A stretch of 64,000 nucleotides of DNA, taken from NCBI RefSeq assembly GCF_029227915.1, contig NC_079876.1, positions 1,924,001 to 1,988,000 of the forward strand, given 5' to 3'. The notes beneath the pieces are model-generated. The model saw only the letters and a program-made list of their open reading frames with translations. It had not been told where the DNA came from and made no database searches. Positions within the stretch are counted from its first letter, which is position 1; each line of letters begins with the position of its first letter. Positions 50,673 through 63,438 of this stretch are shown piece by piece. Source of the DNA: Hydractinia symbiolongicarpus (lineage: Eukaryota; Cnidaria; Hydrozoa; Anthoathecata; Hydractiniidae). Both the position numbers and the translations under genes were made by a program.

Positions 50673-52293
50673 CAGGGTGTAAACTCATTTCTCGAACGAT
50701 TTTTTAAATTATTTTTTCACCACTAAAACGCATGAGACTTGTAGTTTTCAAAAATGTTTTCATTTTTGATGAGACGGTGAACAAAAGAAGTTTAATCACC
50801 GGCAAACGAAAACCTGCGATTTCCCGTAAATCCCGGACTTTGCACCTATAGTCGAAAGTATACAAAGAAAGTACCCAGGGAGTAAACTCATTTACCAAAC
50901 GATTTTTTAAATTTATATTTTACCACTAAAGCCCATGAGACTTGTAGTTTTTAAAAATGTTTTCATTTTTGATGAGACGCTGAAAAAAAGAAGTTTAATC
51001 GCCGGCAAACGAAAACCTGCGATTTCCAGTAAATCCTGGACGCGGCCCGTATAGTCAAAAGTATACAAAGAAAGTACCCAGGGAGTTAACTCATTTCCCA
51101 AACGATTATTTAAATTATTTTTACACCACTAAAGCCCATGAGACTTGTAGTTTTTAAAAATGTTTTCATTTTTGATGAGACGCTGAATAAAAGAAGTTTA
51201 ATCGCCGGCAAACGAAAACCCGGGATTTCCTGTAAATCCCGGACTCGGCCCGTATAGTCAAAAGTATACAAGGAAAGTACCCAGTGAGTAAACTCATTTC
51301 CCGAACGAATTGTTAAATTATTTTTTCACCACCAAAACGCATGAGACTTGTAGTTTTCAGAAATGTTTTCATTTTTGATGAGACGCTTGATGAAAGTGGT
51401 TTAATCGCCGGCAAACGAAAAGCCGCGATTTCCCGTAAATCCCGGGCTTGGCCCGTATAGTCGAATGTATACAAGGAAAGTACCCTGTGAGTAAAGTCAT
51501 TTCCAAAACGATTTTTTAATTTATCTTTTCACCACTAAAACGCTTGAGACTTGTAGTTTTCAAAAATGTTTTCATTTTTATGAGACGCTGAATAAAAGAA
51601 GTTTAATCGCCGGCAAACGAAAACCCGCCATTTCCCGTAAACCCCGGACTCGGCCCGTATAGTCAAAAGTATACAAAGAAAGTACCCAGGGTGTAAACTC
51701 ATTTCCCGAACGATTTTTTAAATTATTATTTCACCACTAAAGCCCATGAGACATGTAGTATTTAAAAATATTTTCATTTTTGATGAGACGCTGAATAAAA
51801 GAAGTTTAATCGCCGGCAAACGAAAACCGCGACTTCCCGTAAATCCCGGACTCGGCCCGTATAGTCAAAAGTATACAAAGAAAGTACCCAGGGAGTAAAC
51901 TCATTTCCCGAACGATTTTTTAAATTATTTCTTCACCACTAAAACGGTGAGACTTGTAGTTTTCAGAAATGTTTTCATTTTTGATGAGACGCTTAATGAA
52001 AGTTGTTTAATCGCCGACAAACGAAAACCCGCGATTTCCCGTAAATCCCGGTCTTGGCCCGTATAGTCGAATGTATACAAAGAAAGTACCCAGTGAGTAA
52101 ACTCATTTCCGAAACGATTTTTTCAATTATCTTTTCACCATTAAAACGCATGAGACTTGCAGTTTTCAAAAATGTTTTCATTTTTGATGAGACGCTTAAT
52201 AAAAGAGGTTTAATCGCCGGCAAACGAAATCCCGCGATTTCCCGTAAATCCCGGGCTTGGCCCGTATAGTCGAATGTATACAAAGAAAGTACC
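50673..52293. repeat. 8-monomer HOR (1621 bp)
   Basis: Units start at 50673, 50876, 51079, 51282, 51485, 51687, 51889 and 52091. Markers are GACGGTGAACAAAAG, ATTTATATTTTACC with CTGGACGCGG, CCCGGGATTTCCTG, CGCTTGATGAAAGTGG, TTTTTATGAGACG, CATGTAGTATTTAAAAATA, AAAACGGTGAGAC and TTTTTTCAATTATC. Its relatives are the 7-mer that follows and the first part of the 18-mer at 54522. Confidence 0.88.
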
Positions 52294-53710
52294 CAGGGAG
52301 TAAACTCATTTCCCGAACGATTTTTTAAATTTTTTTTCACCACTAAAACGCATGAGACTTGTAGTTTTCAAAAATGTTTTCATTTTTGATGAGACGGTGA
52401 ACAAAAGAAGTTTAATCCCCGGCAAACGAAAACCTGCGATTTCCCGTAAATCCCGGACTTGGCACCTATAGTCGAAAGTATACAAAGAAAGTACCCAGGG
52501 AGTAAACTCATTTACCAAACGATTTTTTAAATTTATATTTTACCACTAAAGCCCATGAGACTTGTAGTTTTTAAAAATGTTTTCATTTTTTATGAGACGC
52601 TGAAAAAAAGAAGTTTAATCGCCGGCAAACGAAAACCTGCGATTTCCCGTAAATCCTGGACGCGGCCCGTATAGTCAAAAGTATACAAAGAAAGTACCCA
52701 GGGAGTTAACTCATTTCCCAAACGCTTATTTAAATTATTATTTCACCACTAAAGCCCATGAGACTTGTAGTTTTTAAAAATGTTTTCATTTTTGATGAGA
52801 CGCTGAATAAAAGAAGTTTAATCGCCGGCAAACGAAAACCCGGGATTTCCTGTAAATCCCGGACTCGGCCCGTATAGTCAAAAGTATACAAGGAAAGTAC
52901 CCAGTGAGTAAACTCATTTCCCGAACGAATTTTTAAATTATTTTTTCACCACTAAAACGCATGAGACTTGTATTTTCAGAAATGTTTTCATTTTTGATGA
53001 GACGCTTGATGAAAGTGGTTTAATCGCCGGCAAACGAAAACTCGCGATTTCCCGTAAATCCCGGGCTTGGCCCGTATAGTCGAATGTATACAAGGAAAGT
53101 ACCCTGTGAGTAAAGTCATTTCCAAAACGATTTTTTAAATTATCTTTTCACCACTAAAACGCTTGAGACTTGTAGTATTTAAAAATATTTTCATTTTTGA
53201 TGAGACGCTGAATAAAAGAAGTTTAATCGCCGGCAAACGAAAACCGCGACTTCCCGTAAATCCCGGACTCGGCCCGTATAGTCAAAAGTATACAAAGAAA
53301 GTACCCAGGGAGTAAACTCATTTCCCGAACGATTTTTTAAATTATTTTTTCACCACTAAAACGGTGAGACTTGTAGTTTTCAGAAATGTTTTCATTTTTG
53401 ATGAGACGCTTAATGAAAGTTGTTTAATCGCCGGCAAACGAAAACCCGCGATTTCCCGTAAATCCCGGGCTTGGCCCGTATAGTCGAATGTATACAAAGA
53501 AAGTACCCAGTGAGTAAACTCATTTCCGAAACGATTTTTTCAATTATCTTTTCACCACTAAAACGCATGAGACTTTCAGTTTTCAAAAATGTTTTCATTT
53601 TTGATGAGACGCTTAATAAAAGAGGTTTAATCGCCGGCAAACGAAATCCCGCGATTTCCCGTAAATCCCGGGCTTGGCCCGTATAGTCGAATGTATACAA
53701 AGAAAGTACC
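52294..53710. repeat. 7-monomer derivative of the 8-mer (1417 bp)
   Basis: Units start at 52294, 52496, 52699, 52902, 53104, 53306 and 53508. They follow the 8-mer except that units 5 and 6 are fused. The monomer at 53104 begins CTGTGAGTAAAGTC and CGCTTGAG (type 5) and continues GTAGTATTTAAAAATA and AAAACCGCGAC (type 6). The fusion point is close to 53170 and the hybrid keeps normal length (202 bp). Confidence 0.88.
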
Positions 53711-54521
53711 CAGGGAGTAAACTCATTTCCCGAACGATTTTTTAAATTTTTTTTCACCACTAAAACGCATGAGACTTGTAGTATTTAAAAATACTTTCAT
53801 TTTTGATGAGACGCTGAATAAAAGAAGTTTAATCGCCGGCAAACAAAAACCCGCAACTTCCCGTAAATCATGGACTCGGCCCGTATAGTCAAAAGTATAC
53901 AAAGAAAGTACCCAGGGAGTAAACTCATTTCCCAAACGATTTTTTAAATTTATATTTTACCACTAAAGCCCATGAGACTTGTAGTTTTTAAAAATGTTTT
54001 CATTTTTGATGAGACGCTGAATAAAAGAAGTTTAATCGCCGGCAAACGAAAACCTGCGATTTCCCGTAAATCCTGGACTCGGCCCGTATAGTCAAAAGTA
54101 TACAAAGAAAGTACCCAGGGAGTTAACTCATTTTCCAAACGATTATTTAAATTATTACTTCACCACTAAAGCCCATGAGACTTGTAGTTTTTAAAAATGT
54201 TTTCATTTTTGATGAGACGCTGAATAAAAGAAGTTTAATCGCCGGCAAACGAAAACCCGCGATTTCCCGTAAATCCCGGGCTTGGCCCGTATAGTCAAAA
54301 GTATACAAAGATAGTACCCAGGGAGTAAACTCATTTCCCGAACGATTTTTTAATTCATTTTTTCACCACTAAAACGCATGAGACTTGTAGTTTTCAGAAA
54401 TCGTTTCATTTTTGATGAGACACTTAATGAAAGTGGTTTAATCGCCGGCAAACGAAAACCTGCGATTTCCCGTAAATCCCAGACTCGGCCCGTATAGTCA
54501 AAAGTATACAAAGAAAGTACC
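53711..54521. repeat. Four linking monomers
   Basis: Units at 53711, 53913, 54116 and 54319. The first carries the AGTATTTAAAAATACT dyad. The next two match 49861 and 50064 at about 4052 bp. The last fuses the TTAATTCATTTTTTC start (as at 50267) to the CAGAAATCG body (as at 50470), so one monomer was lost relative to the earlier copy. Confidence 0.8.
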
Positions 54522-57500
54522 CAGGGTGTAAACTCATTTCTCGAACGATTTTTTAAATTATTTTTTCACCACTAAAACGCATGAGACTTGTAGTTTTCAA
54601 AAATGTTTTCATTTTTGATGAGACGGTGAACAAAAGAAGTTTAATCACCGGCAAACGAAAACCTGCGATTTCCCGTAAATCCCGGACTTGGCACCTATAG
54701 TCGAAAGTATACAAAGAAAGTACCCAGGGAGTAAACTCATTTACCAAACGATTTTTTAAATTTATATTTTACCACTAAAGCCCATGAGACTTGTAGTTTT
54801 TAAAAATGTTTTCATTTTTGATGAGACGCTGAATAAAAGAAGTTTAATCGCCGGCAAACGAAAACCTGCGATTTCCCGTAAATCCTGGACGCGGCCCGTA
54901 TAGTCAAAAGTATACAAAGAAAGTACCCAGGGAGTTAACTCATTTCCCAAACGATTATTTAAATTATTATTTCACCACTAAAGCCCATGAGACTTGTAGT
55001 TTTTAAAATTGTTTTCATTTTTGATGAGACGCTGAATAAAAGAAGTTTAATCGCCGGCAAACGAAAACCCGGGATTTCCTGTAAATCCCGGACTCGGCCC
55101 GTATAGTCAAAAGTATACAAGGAAAGTACCCAGTTAGTAAACTCATTTCCCGAACGAATTTTTAAATTATTTTTTCACCACTAAAACGCATGAGACTTGT
55201 AGTTTTCAGAAATGTTTTCATTTTTGATGAGACGCTTGATGAAAGTGGTTTAATCGCCGGCAAACGAAAAGCCGCGATTTCCCGTAAATCCCGGGCTTGG
55301 CCCGTATAGTCGAATGTATACAAGGAAAGTACCCTGTGAGTAAACTCATTTCCAAAACGATTTTTTAAATTATCTTTTCACCACTAAAACGCTTGAGACT
55401 TGTAGTTTTCAAAAATGTTTTCATTTTTATGAGACGCTGAATAAAAGAAGTTTAATCGCCGGCAAACGAAAACCCGCCATTTCCCGTAAACCCCGGACTC
55501 GGCCCGTATAGTCAAAAGTATACAAAGAAAGTACCCAGGGTGTAAACTCATTTCCCGAACGATTTTTCAAATTATTATTTCACCACTAAAGCCCATGAGA
55601 CATGTAGTATTTAAAAATATTTTCATTTTTGATGAGACGCTGAATAAAAGAAGTTTAATCGCCGGCAAACGAAAACCCCGACTTCCCGTAAATCCCGGAC
55701 TCGGCCCGTATAGTCAAAAGTATACAAAGAAAGTACCCAGGGAGTAAACTCATTTCCCGAACGATTTTTTAAATTATTTTTTCACCACTAAAACGGTGAG
55801 ACTTGTAGTTTTCAGAAATGTTTTCATTTTTGATGAGACGCTTAATGAAAGTTGTTTAATCGCCGGCAAACGAAAACCCGCGATTTCCCGTAAATCCCGG
55901 GCTTGGCCCGTATAGTCGAATGTATACAAAGAAAGTACCCAGGGAGTAAACTCATTTCCCGAACGATTTTTTAAATTTTTTTTCACCACTAAAACGCATG
56001 AGACTTGTAGTATTTAAAAATACTTTCATTTTTGATGAGACGCTGAATAAAAGAAGTTTAATCGCCGGCAAACAAAAACCCGCAACTTCCCGTAAATCCC
56101 GGACTCGGCCCGTATAGTCAAAAGTATACAAAGAACGTACCCAGGGAGTAAACTCATTTCCCGAACGATTTTTTAAATTATTATTTCACCAGTAAAGCCC
56201 ATGAGACTTGTAGTATTTAAAAATATTTTCATTTTTGATGAGACGCTGAATAAAAGAAGTTTAATCGCCGGCAAACGAAAACCCGCGACTTCCCGTAAAT
56301 CCCGGACTCGGCCCGTATAGTCAAAAGTATACAAAGAAAGTACCCAGGGAGTAAACTCATTTCCCGAACGATTTTTTAAATTATTTTTTCACCACTAAAA
56401 CGCATGAGACTTGTAGTTTTCAGAAATGTTTTCATTTTTGATGAGACGCTTAATGAAAGTTGTTTAATCGCCGGCAAACGAAAACCCGCGACTTCCCGTA
56501 AATCCCGGACTCGGCCCGTATAGTCAAAAGTATACAAAGAAAGTACCCAGGGAGTAAACTCATTTCCCGAATGATTTTTTAAATTAAATTTCACCACTAA
56601 AACGCATGAGACTTGTAGTTTTCAGAAATGTTTTCATTTTTGATGAGACGCTTAATGAAAGTTGTTTAATCGCCGGCAAACGAAAACCCGCGATTTCCCG
56701 TAAATCCCGGGCTTGGCCCGTATAGTCGAATGTATACAAAGAAAGTACCCAGGGAGTAAACTCATTTCCCGAACGATTTTTTAAATTTTTTTTTTCACCA
56801 CTAAAACGCATGAGACTTGTAGTTTTCAAAAATGTTTTCATTTTTGATGAGACGCTTAATGAAAGAGGTTTAATCGCCGGAAAACGAAAACCTGCGATTT
56901 GCCGTAAATCGCGGGCTTGGCCCGTATAGTCGAATGTATACAAAGAAAGTACCCTGTGAGTAAACTCATTTCCCGAACGATTTTTTAAATTATTATTTCA
57001 CCAGTAAAACGCATAAGACTTGTAGTTTTTAAAACTGTTTTCATTTTTGATGAGACGCTGAATAAAAGCAGTTTAATCGCCGGCAAACGAAAACCTGCGA
57101 TTTCCCTAAATCCCGGACTCGGCCCGTATAGTCAAAAGTATACAAAGAAAGTACCCGGGGAGTAAACTCATTTCCCGAACGATTTTTTAAATTATTTTTT
57201 CACCACTAAAACGCATGAGACTTGTAGTTTTCAAAAATGTTTTCATTTTTGATGAGACGCTTAATGAAAGAGGTTTAATCGCCGGCAAACGAAATCCCGC
57301 GTTTTCCCGTAAATCCGGGGCTTGGCCCGTATAGTCGAATGTATACAAAGAAAGTACCCAGGGAGTAAACTCATTTCCCGAACGATTTTTTAAATTTTTT
57401 TTTTCACCACTAAAACGCATGAGACTTGTAGTTTTCAAAAATGTTTTCATTTTTGATGAGACGCTTAATGAAAGAGGTTTAATCGCCAGAAAACGAAAAC

Positions 57501-58170
57501 CTGCGATTTGCCGTAAATCGCGGGCTTGGCCCGTATAGTCGAATGTATACAAAGAAAGTACCCTGTGAGTAAACTCATTTCCCGAACGATTTTTTAAATT
57601 ATTATTTCACCAGTAAAACGCATAAGACTTGTAGTTTTTAAAACTGTTTTCATTTTTGATGAGACGCTGAATAAAAGCAGTTTAATCGCCGGCAAACGAA
57701 AACCTGCGATTTCCCTAAATCCCGGACTCGGTCCGTATAGTCAAAAGTATACAAAGAAAGTACCCAGGAAGTAAAGTCATTTCCAGAACGATTTTTTAAA
57801 TTATTTTTTCATCACTAAAACGCATAAGACTTGTAGTTTTTAAAAATGTTTTCATATTTGATGAGACGCTTAATAAAAGAAGTTTAATTGCCGGCAAACG
57901 AAAACCCGCGACTTCCCGTAAATCCCGGACTCGGCCCGTATAGTCAAAAGTATACAAAGAAAGTACCCAGGGAGTAAACTAATTTCCCAAACGATTTTTT
58001 AAATTATTATTTCACCACTAAAGCCCATGAGACTTGTAGTTTTTAAAAATGTTTTCATTTTTGATGAGACGCTGAATAAAAGAAGTTTAATCGCCGGCAA
58101 ACGAAATCCCGCGATTTCCCGTAAATCCCGGACTCGGCCCGTATAGTCAAAAGTATACAAAGAAAGTACC
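54522..58170. repeat. 18-monomer HOR (3649 bp)
   Basis: Eighteen units start between 54522 and 57968. Units 1-7 (54522-55939) repeat the 8-mer family of 50673. Units at 55940 and 56142 have CCCGCAACTTCCCG with GAACGTACC, and CACCAGTAAAGCCC. The stretch 56548-57155 recurs as 57156-57764 (3-mer, about 608 bp), with CACCAGTAAAACGC and TTAAAACTG as markers. The units at 56750 and 57359 are 204 bp, the longest seen. The series restarts at 58171 (marker GACGGTGAACAAAAG). Confidence 0.86.
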
Positions 58171-61100
58171 CAGGGTGTAAACTCATTTCTCGAACGATTT
58201 TTTAAATTATTTTTTCACCACTAAAACGCATGAGACTTGTAGTTTTCAAAAATGTTTTCATTTTTGATGAGACGGTGAACAAAAGAAGTTTAATCACCGG
58301 CAAACGAAAACCTGTGATTTCCCGTAAATCCCGGACTTGGCAGCTATAGTCGAAAGTATACAAAGAAAGTACCCAGGGAGTAAACTCATTTACCAAACGA
58401 TTTTTTAAATTTATATTTTACCACTAAAGCCCATGAGACTTGTAGTTTTTAAAAATGTTTTCATTTTTGATGAGACGCTGAATAAAAGAAGTTTAATCGC
58501 CGGCAAAGAAAACCTGCGATTTCCCGTAAATCCTGGACGCGGCCCGTATAGTCAAAAGTATACAAAGAAAGTACCCAGGGAGTTAACTCATTTCCCAAAC
58601 GATTATTTAAATTATTATTTCACCACTAAAGCCCATGAGACTTGTAGTTTTTAAAATTGTTTTCATTTTTGATGAGACGCTGAATAAAAGAAGTTTAATC
58701 GCCGGCAAACGAAAACCCGGGATTTCCTGTAAATCCCGGACTCGGCCCGTATAGTCAAAAGTATACAAGGAAAGTACCCAGTGAGTAAACTCATTTCCCG
58801 AACGAATTTTTAATTTATTTTTTCACCACTAAAACGCATGAGACTTGTAGTTTTCAGAAATGTTTTCATTTTTGATGAGACGCTTGATGAAAGTGGTTTA
58901 ATCGCCGGCAAACGAAAAGCCGCGATTTCCCGTAAATCCCGGGCTTGGCCCGTATAGTCGAATGTATACAAGGAAAGTACCCTGTGAGTAAACTCATTTC
59001 CAAAACGATTTTTTAAATTATCTTTTCACCACTAAAACGCTTGAGACTTGTAGTTTTCAAAAATGTTTTCATTTTTATGAGACGCTGAATAAAAGAAGTT
59101 TAATCGCCGGCAAACGAAAACCCGCCATTTCCCGTAAACCCCGGACTCGGCCCGTATAGTCAAAAGTATACAAAGAAAGTACCCAGGGTGTAAACTCATT
59201 TCCCGAACGATTTTTTAAATTATTATTTCACCACTAAAGCCCATGAGCCATGTAGTATTTAAAAATATTTTCATTTTTGATGAGACGCTGAATAAAAGAA
59301 GTTTAATCGCCGGCAAACGAAAACCGCGACTTCCCGTAAATCCCGGACTCGGCCCGTATAGTCAAAAGTATACAAAGAAAGTACCCAGGGAGTAAACTCA
59401 TTTCCCGAACGATTTTTTAAATTATTTTTTCACCACTAAAACGGTGAGACTTGTAGTTTTCAGAAATGTTTTCATTTTTGATGAGACGCTTAATGAAAGT
59501 TGTTTAATCGCCGGCAAACGAAAACCCGCGATTTCCCGTAAATCCCGGGCTTGGCCCGTATAGTCGAATGTATACAAAGAAAGTACCCAGGGAGTAAACT
59601 CATTTCCCGAACGATTTTTTAAATTTTTTTTCACCACTAAAACGCATGAGACTTGTAGTATTTAAAAATACTTTCATTTTTGATGAGACGCTGAATAAAA
59701 GAAGTTTAATCGCCGGCAAACAAAAACCCGCAACTTCCCGTAAATCCCGAACTCGGCCCGTATAGTCAAAAGTATACAAAGAACGTACCCAGGGAGTAAA
59801 CTCATTTCCCGAACGATTTTTTAAATTATTATTTCACCAGTAAAGCCCATGAGACTTGTAGTATTTAAAAATATTTTCATTTTTGATGAGACGCTGAATA
59901 AAAGAAGTTTAATCGCCGGCAAACGAAAACCCGCGACTTCCCGTAAATCCCGGACTCGGCCCGTATAGTCAAAAGTATACAAAGAAAGTACCCAGGGAGT
60001 AAAATCATTTCCCGAACGATTTTTTAAATTATTTTTTCACCACTAAAACGCATGAGACTTGTAGTTTTCAGAAATGTTTTCATTTTTGATGAGACGCTTG
60101 ATGAAAGTGGTTTAATCGCCGGCAAACGAAAAGCCGCGATTTCCCGTAAATCCCGGGCTTGGCCCGTATAGTCGAATGTATACAAGGAAAGTACCCTGTG
60201 AGTAAACTCATTTCCAAAACGATTTTTTAAATTATCTTTTCACCACTAAAACGCTTGAGACTTGTAGTTTTCAAAAATGTTTTCATTTTTATGAGACGCT
60301 GAATAAAAGAAGTTTAATCGCCGGCAAACGAAAACCCGCCATTTCCCGTAAACCCCGGACTCGGCCCGTATAGTCAAAAGTATACAAAGAAAGTACCCAG
60401 GGTGTAAACTCATTTCCCGAACGATTTTTTAAATTATTATTTCACCACTAAAGCCCATGAGCCATGTAGTATTTAAAAATATTTTCATTTTTGATGAGAC
60501 GCTGAATAAAAGAAGTTTAATCGCCGGCAAACGAAAACCGCGACTTCCCGTAAATCCCGGACTCGGCCCGTATAGTCAAAAGTATACAAAGAAAGTACCC
60601 AGGGAGTAAACTCATTTCCCGAACGATTTTTTAAATTATTTTTTCACCACTAAAACGGTGAGACTTGTAGTTTTCAGAAATGTTTTCATTTTTGATGAGA
60701 CGCTTAATGAAAGTTGTTTAATCGCCGGCAAACGAAAACCCGCGATTTCCCGTAAATCCCGGGCTTGGCCCGTATAGTCGAATGTATACAAAGAAAGTAC
60801 CCAGGGAGTAAACTCATTTCCCGAACGATTTTTTAAATTTTTTTTCACCACTAAAACGCATGAGACTTGTAGTATTTAAAAATACTTTCATTTTTGATGA
60901 GACGCTGAATAAAAGAAGTTTAATCGCCGGCAAACAAAAACCCGCAACTTCCCGTAAATCCCGAACTCGGCCCGTATAGTCAAAAGTATACAAAGAACGT
61001 ACCCAGGGAGTAAACTCATTTCCCGAACGATTTTTTAAATTATTATTTCACCAGTAAAGCCCATGAGACTTGTAGTATTTAAAAATATTTTCATTTTTGA

Positions 61101-61206
61101 TGAGACGCTGAATAAAAGAAGTTTAATCGCCGGCAAACGAAAACCCGCGACTTCCCGTAAATCCCGGACTCGGCCCGTATAGTCAAAAGTATACAAAGAA
61201 AGTACC
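58171..61206. repeat. Second copy of the 18-mer start with a duplicated 6-mer (1214 bp)
   Basis: Units at 58171, 58374 and 58576 repeat 54522, 54725 and 54928. Six units at 58779-59992 (CGCTTGATG, TTTTTATGAGACG, GAGCCATGTAG, AAAACGGTGAGAC, CCCGCAACTTCCCG, CACCAGTAAAGCCC) recur at 59993-61206 with a displacement of 1214 bp. The first unit of the second 6-mer starts GAGTAAAATC like the unit at 61207, showing where the duplication joined. Confidence 0.9.
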
Positions 61207-62018
61207 CAGGGAGTAAAATCATTTCCCGAACGATTTTTTAAATTATTTTTTCACCACTAAAACGCATGAGACTTGTAGTTTTCAGAAATGTTTTCATTTT
61301 TGATGAGACGCTTAATGAAAGTTGTTTAATCGCCGGCAAACGAAAACCCGCGATTTCCCGTAAATCCCGGGCTTGGCCCGTATAGTCGAATGTATACAAA
61401 GAAAGTATCCTGTGAGTAAACTCATTTCCGAAACGATTTTTTCAATTATCTTTTCACCACTAAAACGCATGAGACTTGCAGTTTTTAAAAATGTTTTCAT
61501 TTTTGATGAGACGCTTAATAAAAGAAGTTTAATCGCCGGCAACCGAAATCCCGCGATTTCCCGTAAATCCCGGGCTTGGCCCGTATAGTCGAATGTATAC
61601 AAAGAAAGTACCCAGGGAGTAAACTCATTTCCCGAACGATTTTTTAAATTATTTTTTCACCACTAAAACGCATGAGACTTGTAGTTTTCAGAAATCTTTT
61701 CATTTTTGATGAGACGCTGAATAAAAGAAGTTTAATCGCCGGCAAACAAAAACCTGCGATTTCCCGTAAATCCCGGACTCGGCCCGTATAGTCTAAAGTA
61801 TACAAAGAAAGTACCCTGTGAGTAAACTCATTTCCAGAACGATTTTTTAAATTATTTTTTCACCACTAAAACGCATAAGACTTGTAGTTTTCAAAAATGT
61901 TTACATTTCTGATGAGACGCTGAATAAAAGAAGTTTAATCGCCGGCAAACGAAAACCCGCGATTTCCCGTAAATCCCGGGCTTGGTCCGTATAGTAAAAA
62001 GTATACAAAGATAGTACC
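61207..62018. repeat. Four transition monomers
   Basis: Units at 61207 (GAGTAAAATC start), 61410 (TTTTTTCAATTATC, as 52091 and 53508), 61613 (CAGAAATCTTTTC) and 61816 (CTGTGAG, TTTCTGATG, AAAGATAGTACC as 46613). They draw on types from several earlier blocks and show no local HOR. Confidence 0.75.
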
Positions 62019-63438
62019 CAGGGAGTAAACTCATTTCCCGAACGTTTTTTTAATTCATTTTTTCACCACTAAAACGCATGAGACTTGTAGTTTTCAAAAA
62101 TGTTTTCATTTTTGATAAGACGCTGAATAAAAGAAGTTTAATCGCCGGCAAACGAAAACCTGCGATTTCCCGTTAATCCCGGACTCGGCCCGTATAGTCA
62201 AAAGTATAAAAAAAAGTACCCGGGGAGTAAACTAATTTCCCAAACAATTTTTTAAATTATTATTTCACCACTAAAACCCATGAGACTTGTAGTTTTTAAA
62301 AATGTTTTTATTTTTGATGAGACGCTGAATAAAAGAAGTTTAATCGCCGGCAAACGAAAACCCGCGATTTCCCGTAAATCACGGACTCGGCGCGTATAGT
62401 CAAAAGTATACAAAGAAAGTACCCAGGGAGTAAACTCATTTCCCGAACGATTTTTTAAATTATTTTTTCACCACTAAAACGCATGAGACTTGTAGTTTTC
62501 AGAAATCTTTTCATTTTTGATGAGACGCTGAATAAAAGAAGTTTAATCGCCGGCAAACAAAAACCTGCGATTTCCCGTAAATCCCGGACTCGGCCCCCAT
62601 AGTCAAAAGTATACAAAGAAAGTACCCAGGGAGTAAACTCATTTCCCAAACGATTTTTTAAATTTATATTTTACCACTAAAGCCCATGAGACTTGTAGTT
62701 TTTAAAAATGTTTTCATTTTTGATGAGACGCTGAATAAAAGAAGTTTAATCGCCGGCAAACGAAAACCTGCGATTTCCCGTAAATCTTGGACTCGGCCCG
62801 TATAGTCAAAAGTATACAAAGAAAGTACCCAGGGAGTAAACTCATTTCCCAAACGATTATTTAAATTATTATTTCACCACTAAAGCCCATGAGACTTGTA
62901 GTTTTTAAAAGTGTTTTCATTTTTGATGAGACGCTGAATAAAAGAAATTTAATCGCCGGCAAACGAAAACCCGGGATTTCCCGTAAATCCCGGACTTGGC
63001 CCGTATAGTCGAATGTATACAAAGAAAGTACCCAGAAAGTAAACTCATTTCCCGAACAATTTTTTAACTTTTTTTTTCACCACTAAAACGCATGTGACTT
63101 GTAGTTTTCAAAAATGTTTTCATTTTTGATGAGACGCTGAATAAAAGCAGTTTAATCGCCAGCAAACGAAAACCTGCGATTTCCCGTGAATCCTGGACTC
63201 GGCCCGTATAGTCAAAAGTATACCAAGAAAGTACCCGGGGTGTAAACTCATTTCCCAAACGATTTTTTAAATTATTATTTCACCACTAAAACGCATAAGA
63301 CTTGTAGTTTTCAAAAATGTTTTCATTTTTGATCAGACGCTTAATGAAAGAGGTTTAATCGCCGCCAAACGAAAACCCGCGATTTCCCGTAAATCCCGGG
63401 CTTGGCCCGTATAGTCGAATGTATACCAAGAAAGTACC
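62019..63438. repeat. 7-monomer HOR (1420 bp), copy 1
   Basis: Units start at 62019, 62221, 62424, 62627, 62830, 63033 and 63236. The first has TTAATTCATTTTTTC, the second GGGGAGTAAACTAATTTCCC, the third CAGAAATCTTTTC, the fourth AAATTTATATTTTACC. The sixth and seventh share the private GTATACCAAG. The order of the first three recurs from 63439. Confidence 0.8.

Noticed and set aside
51993-52343. 116-codon minus-strand open frame (also at 53410)
   Set aside because: It runs across two or more monomers because small indels restore frame. The translated product is the usual repeat translation followed by a frame-shifted version of it. There is no independent sign of a gene.
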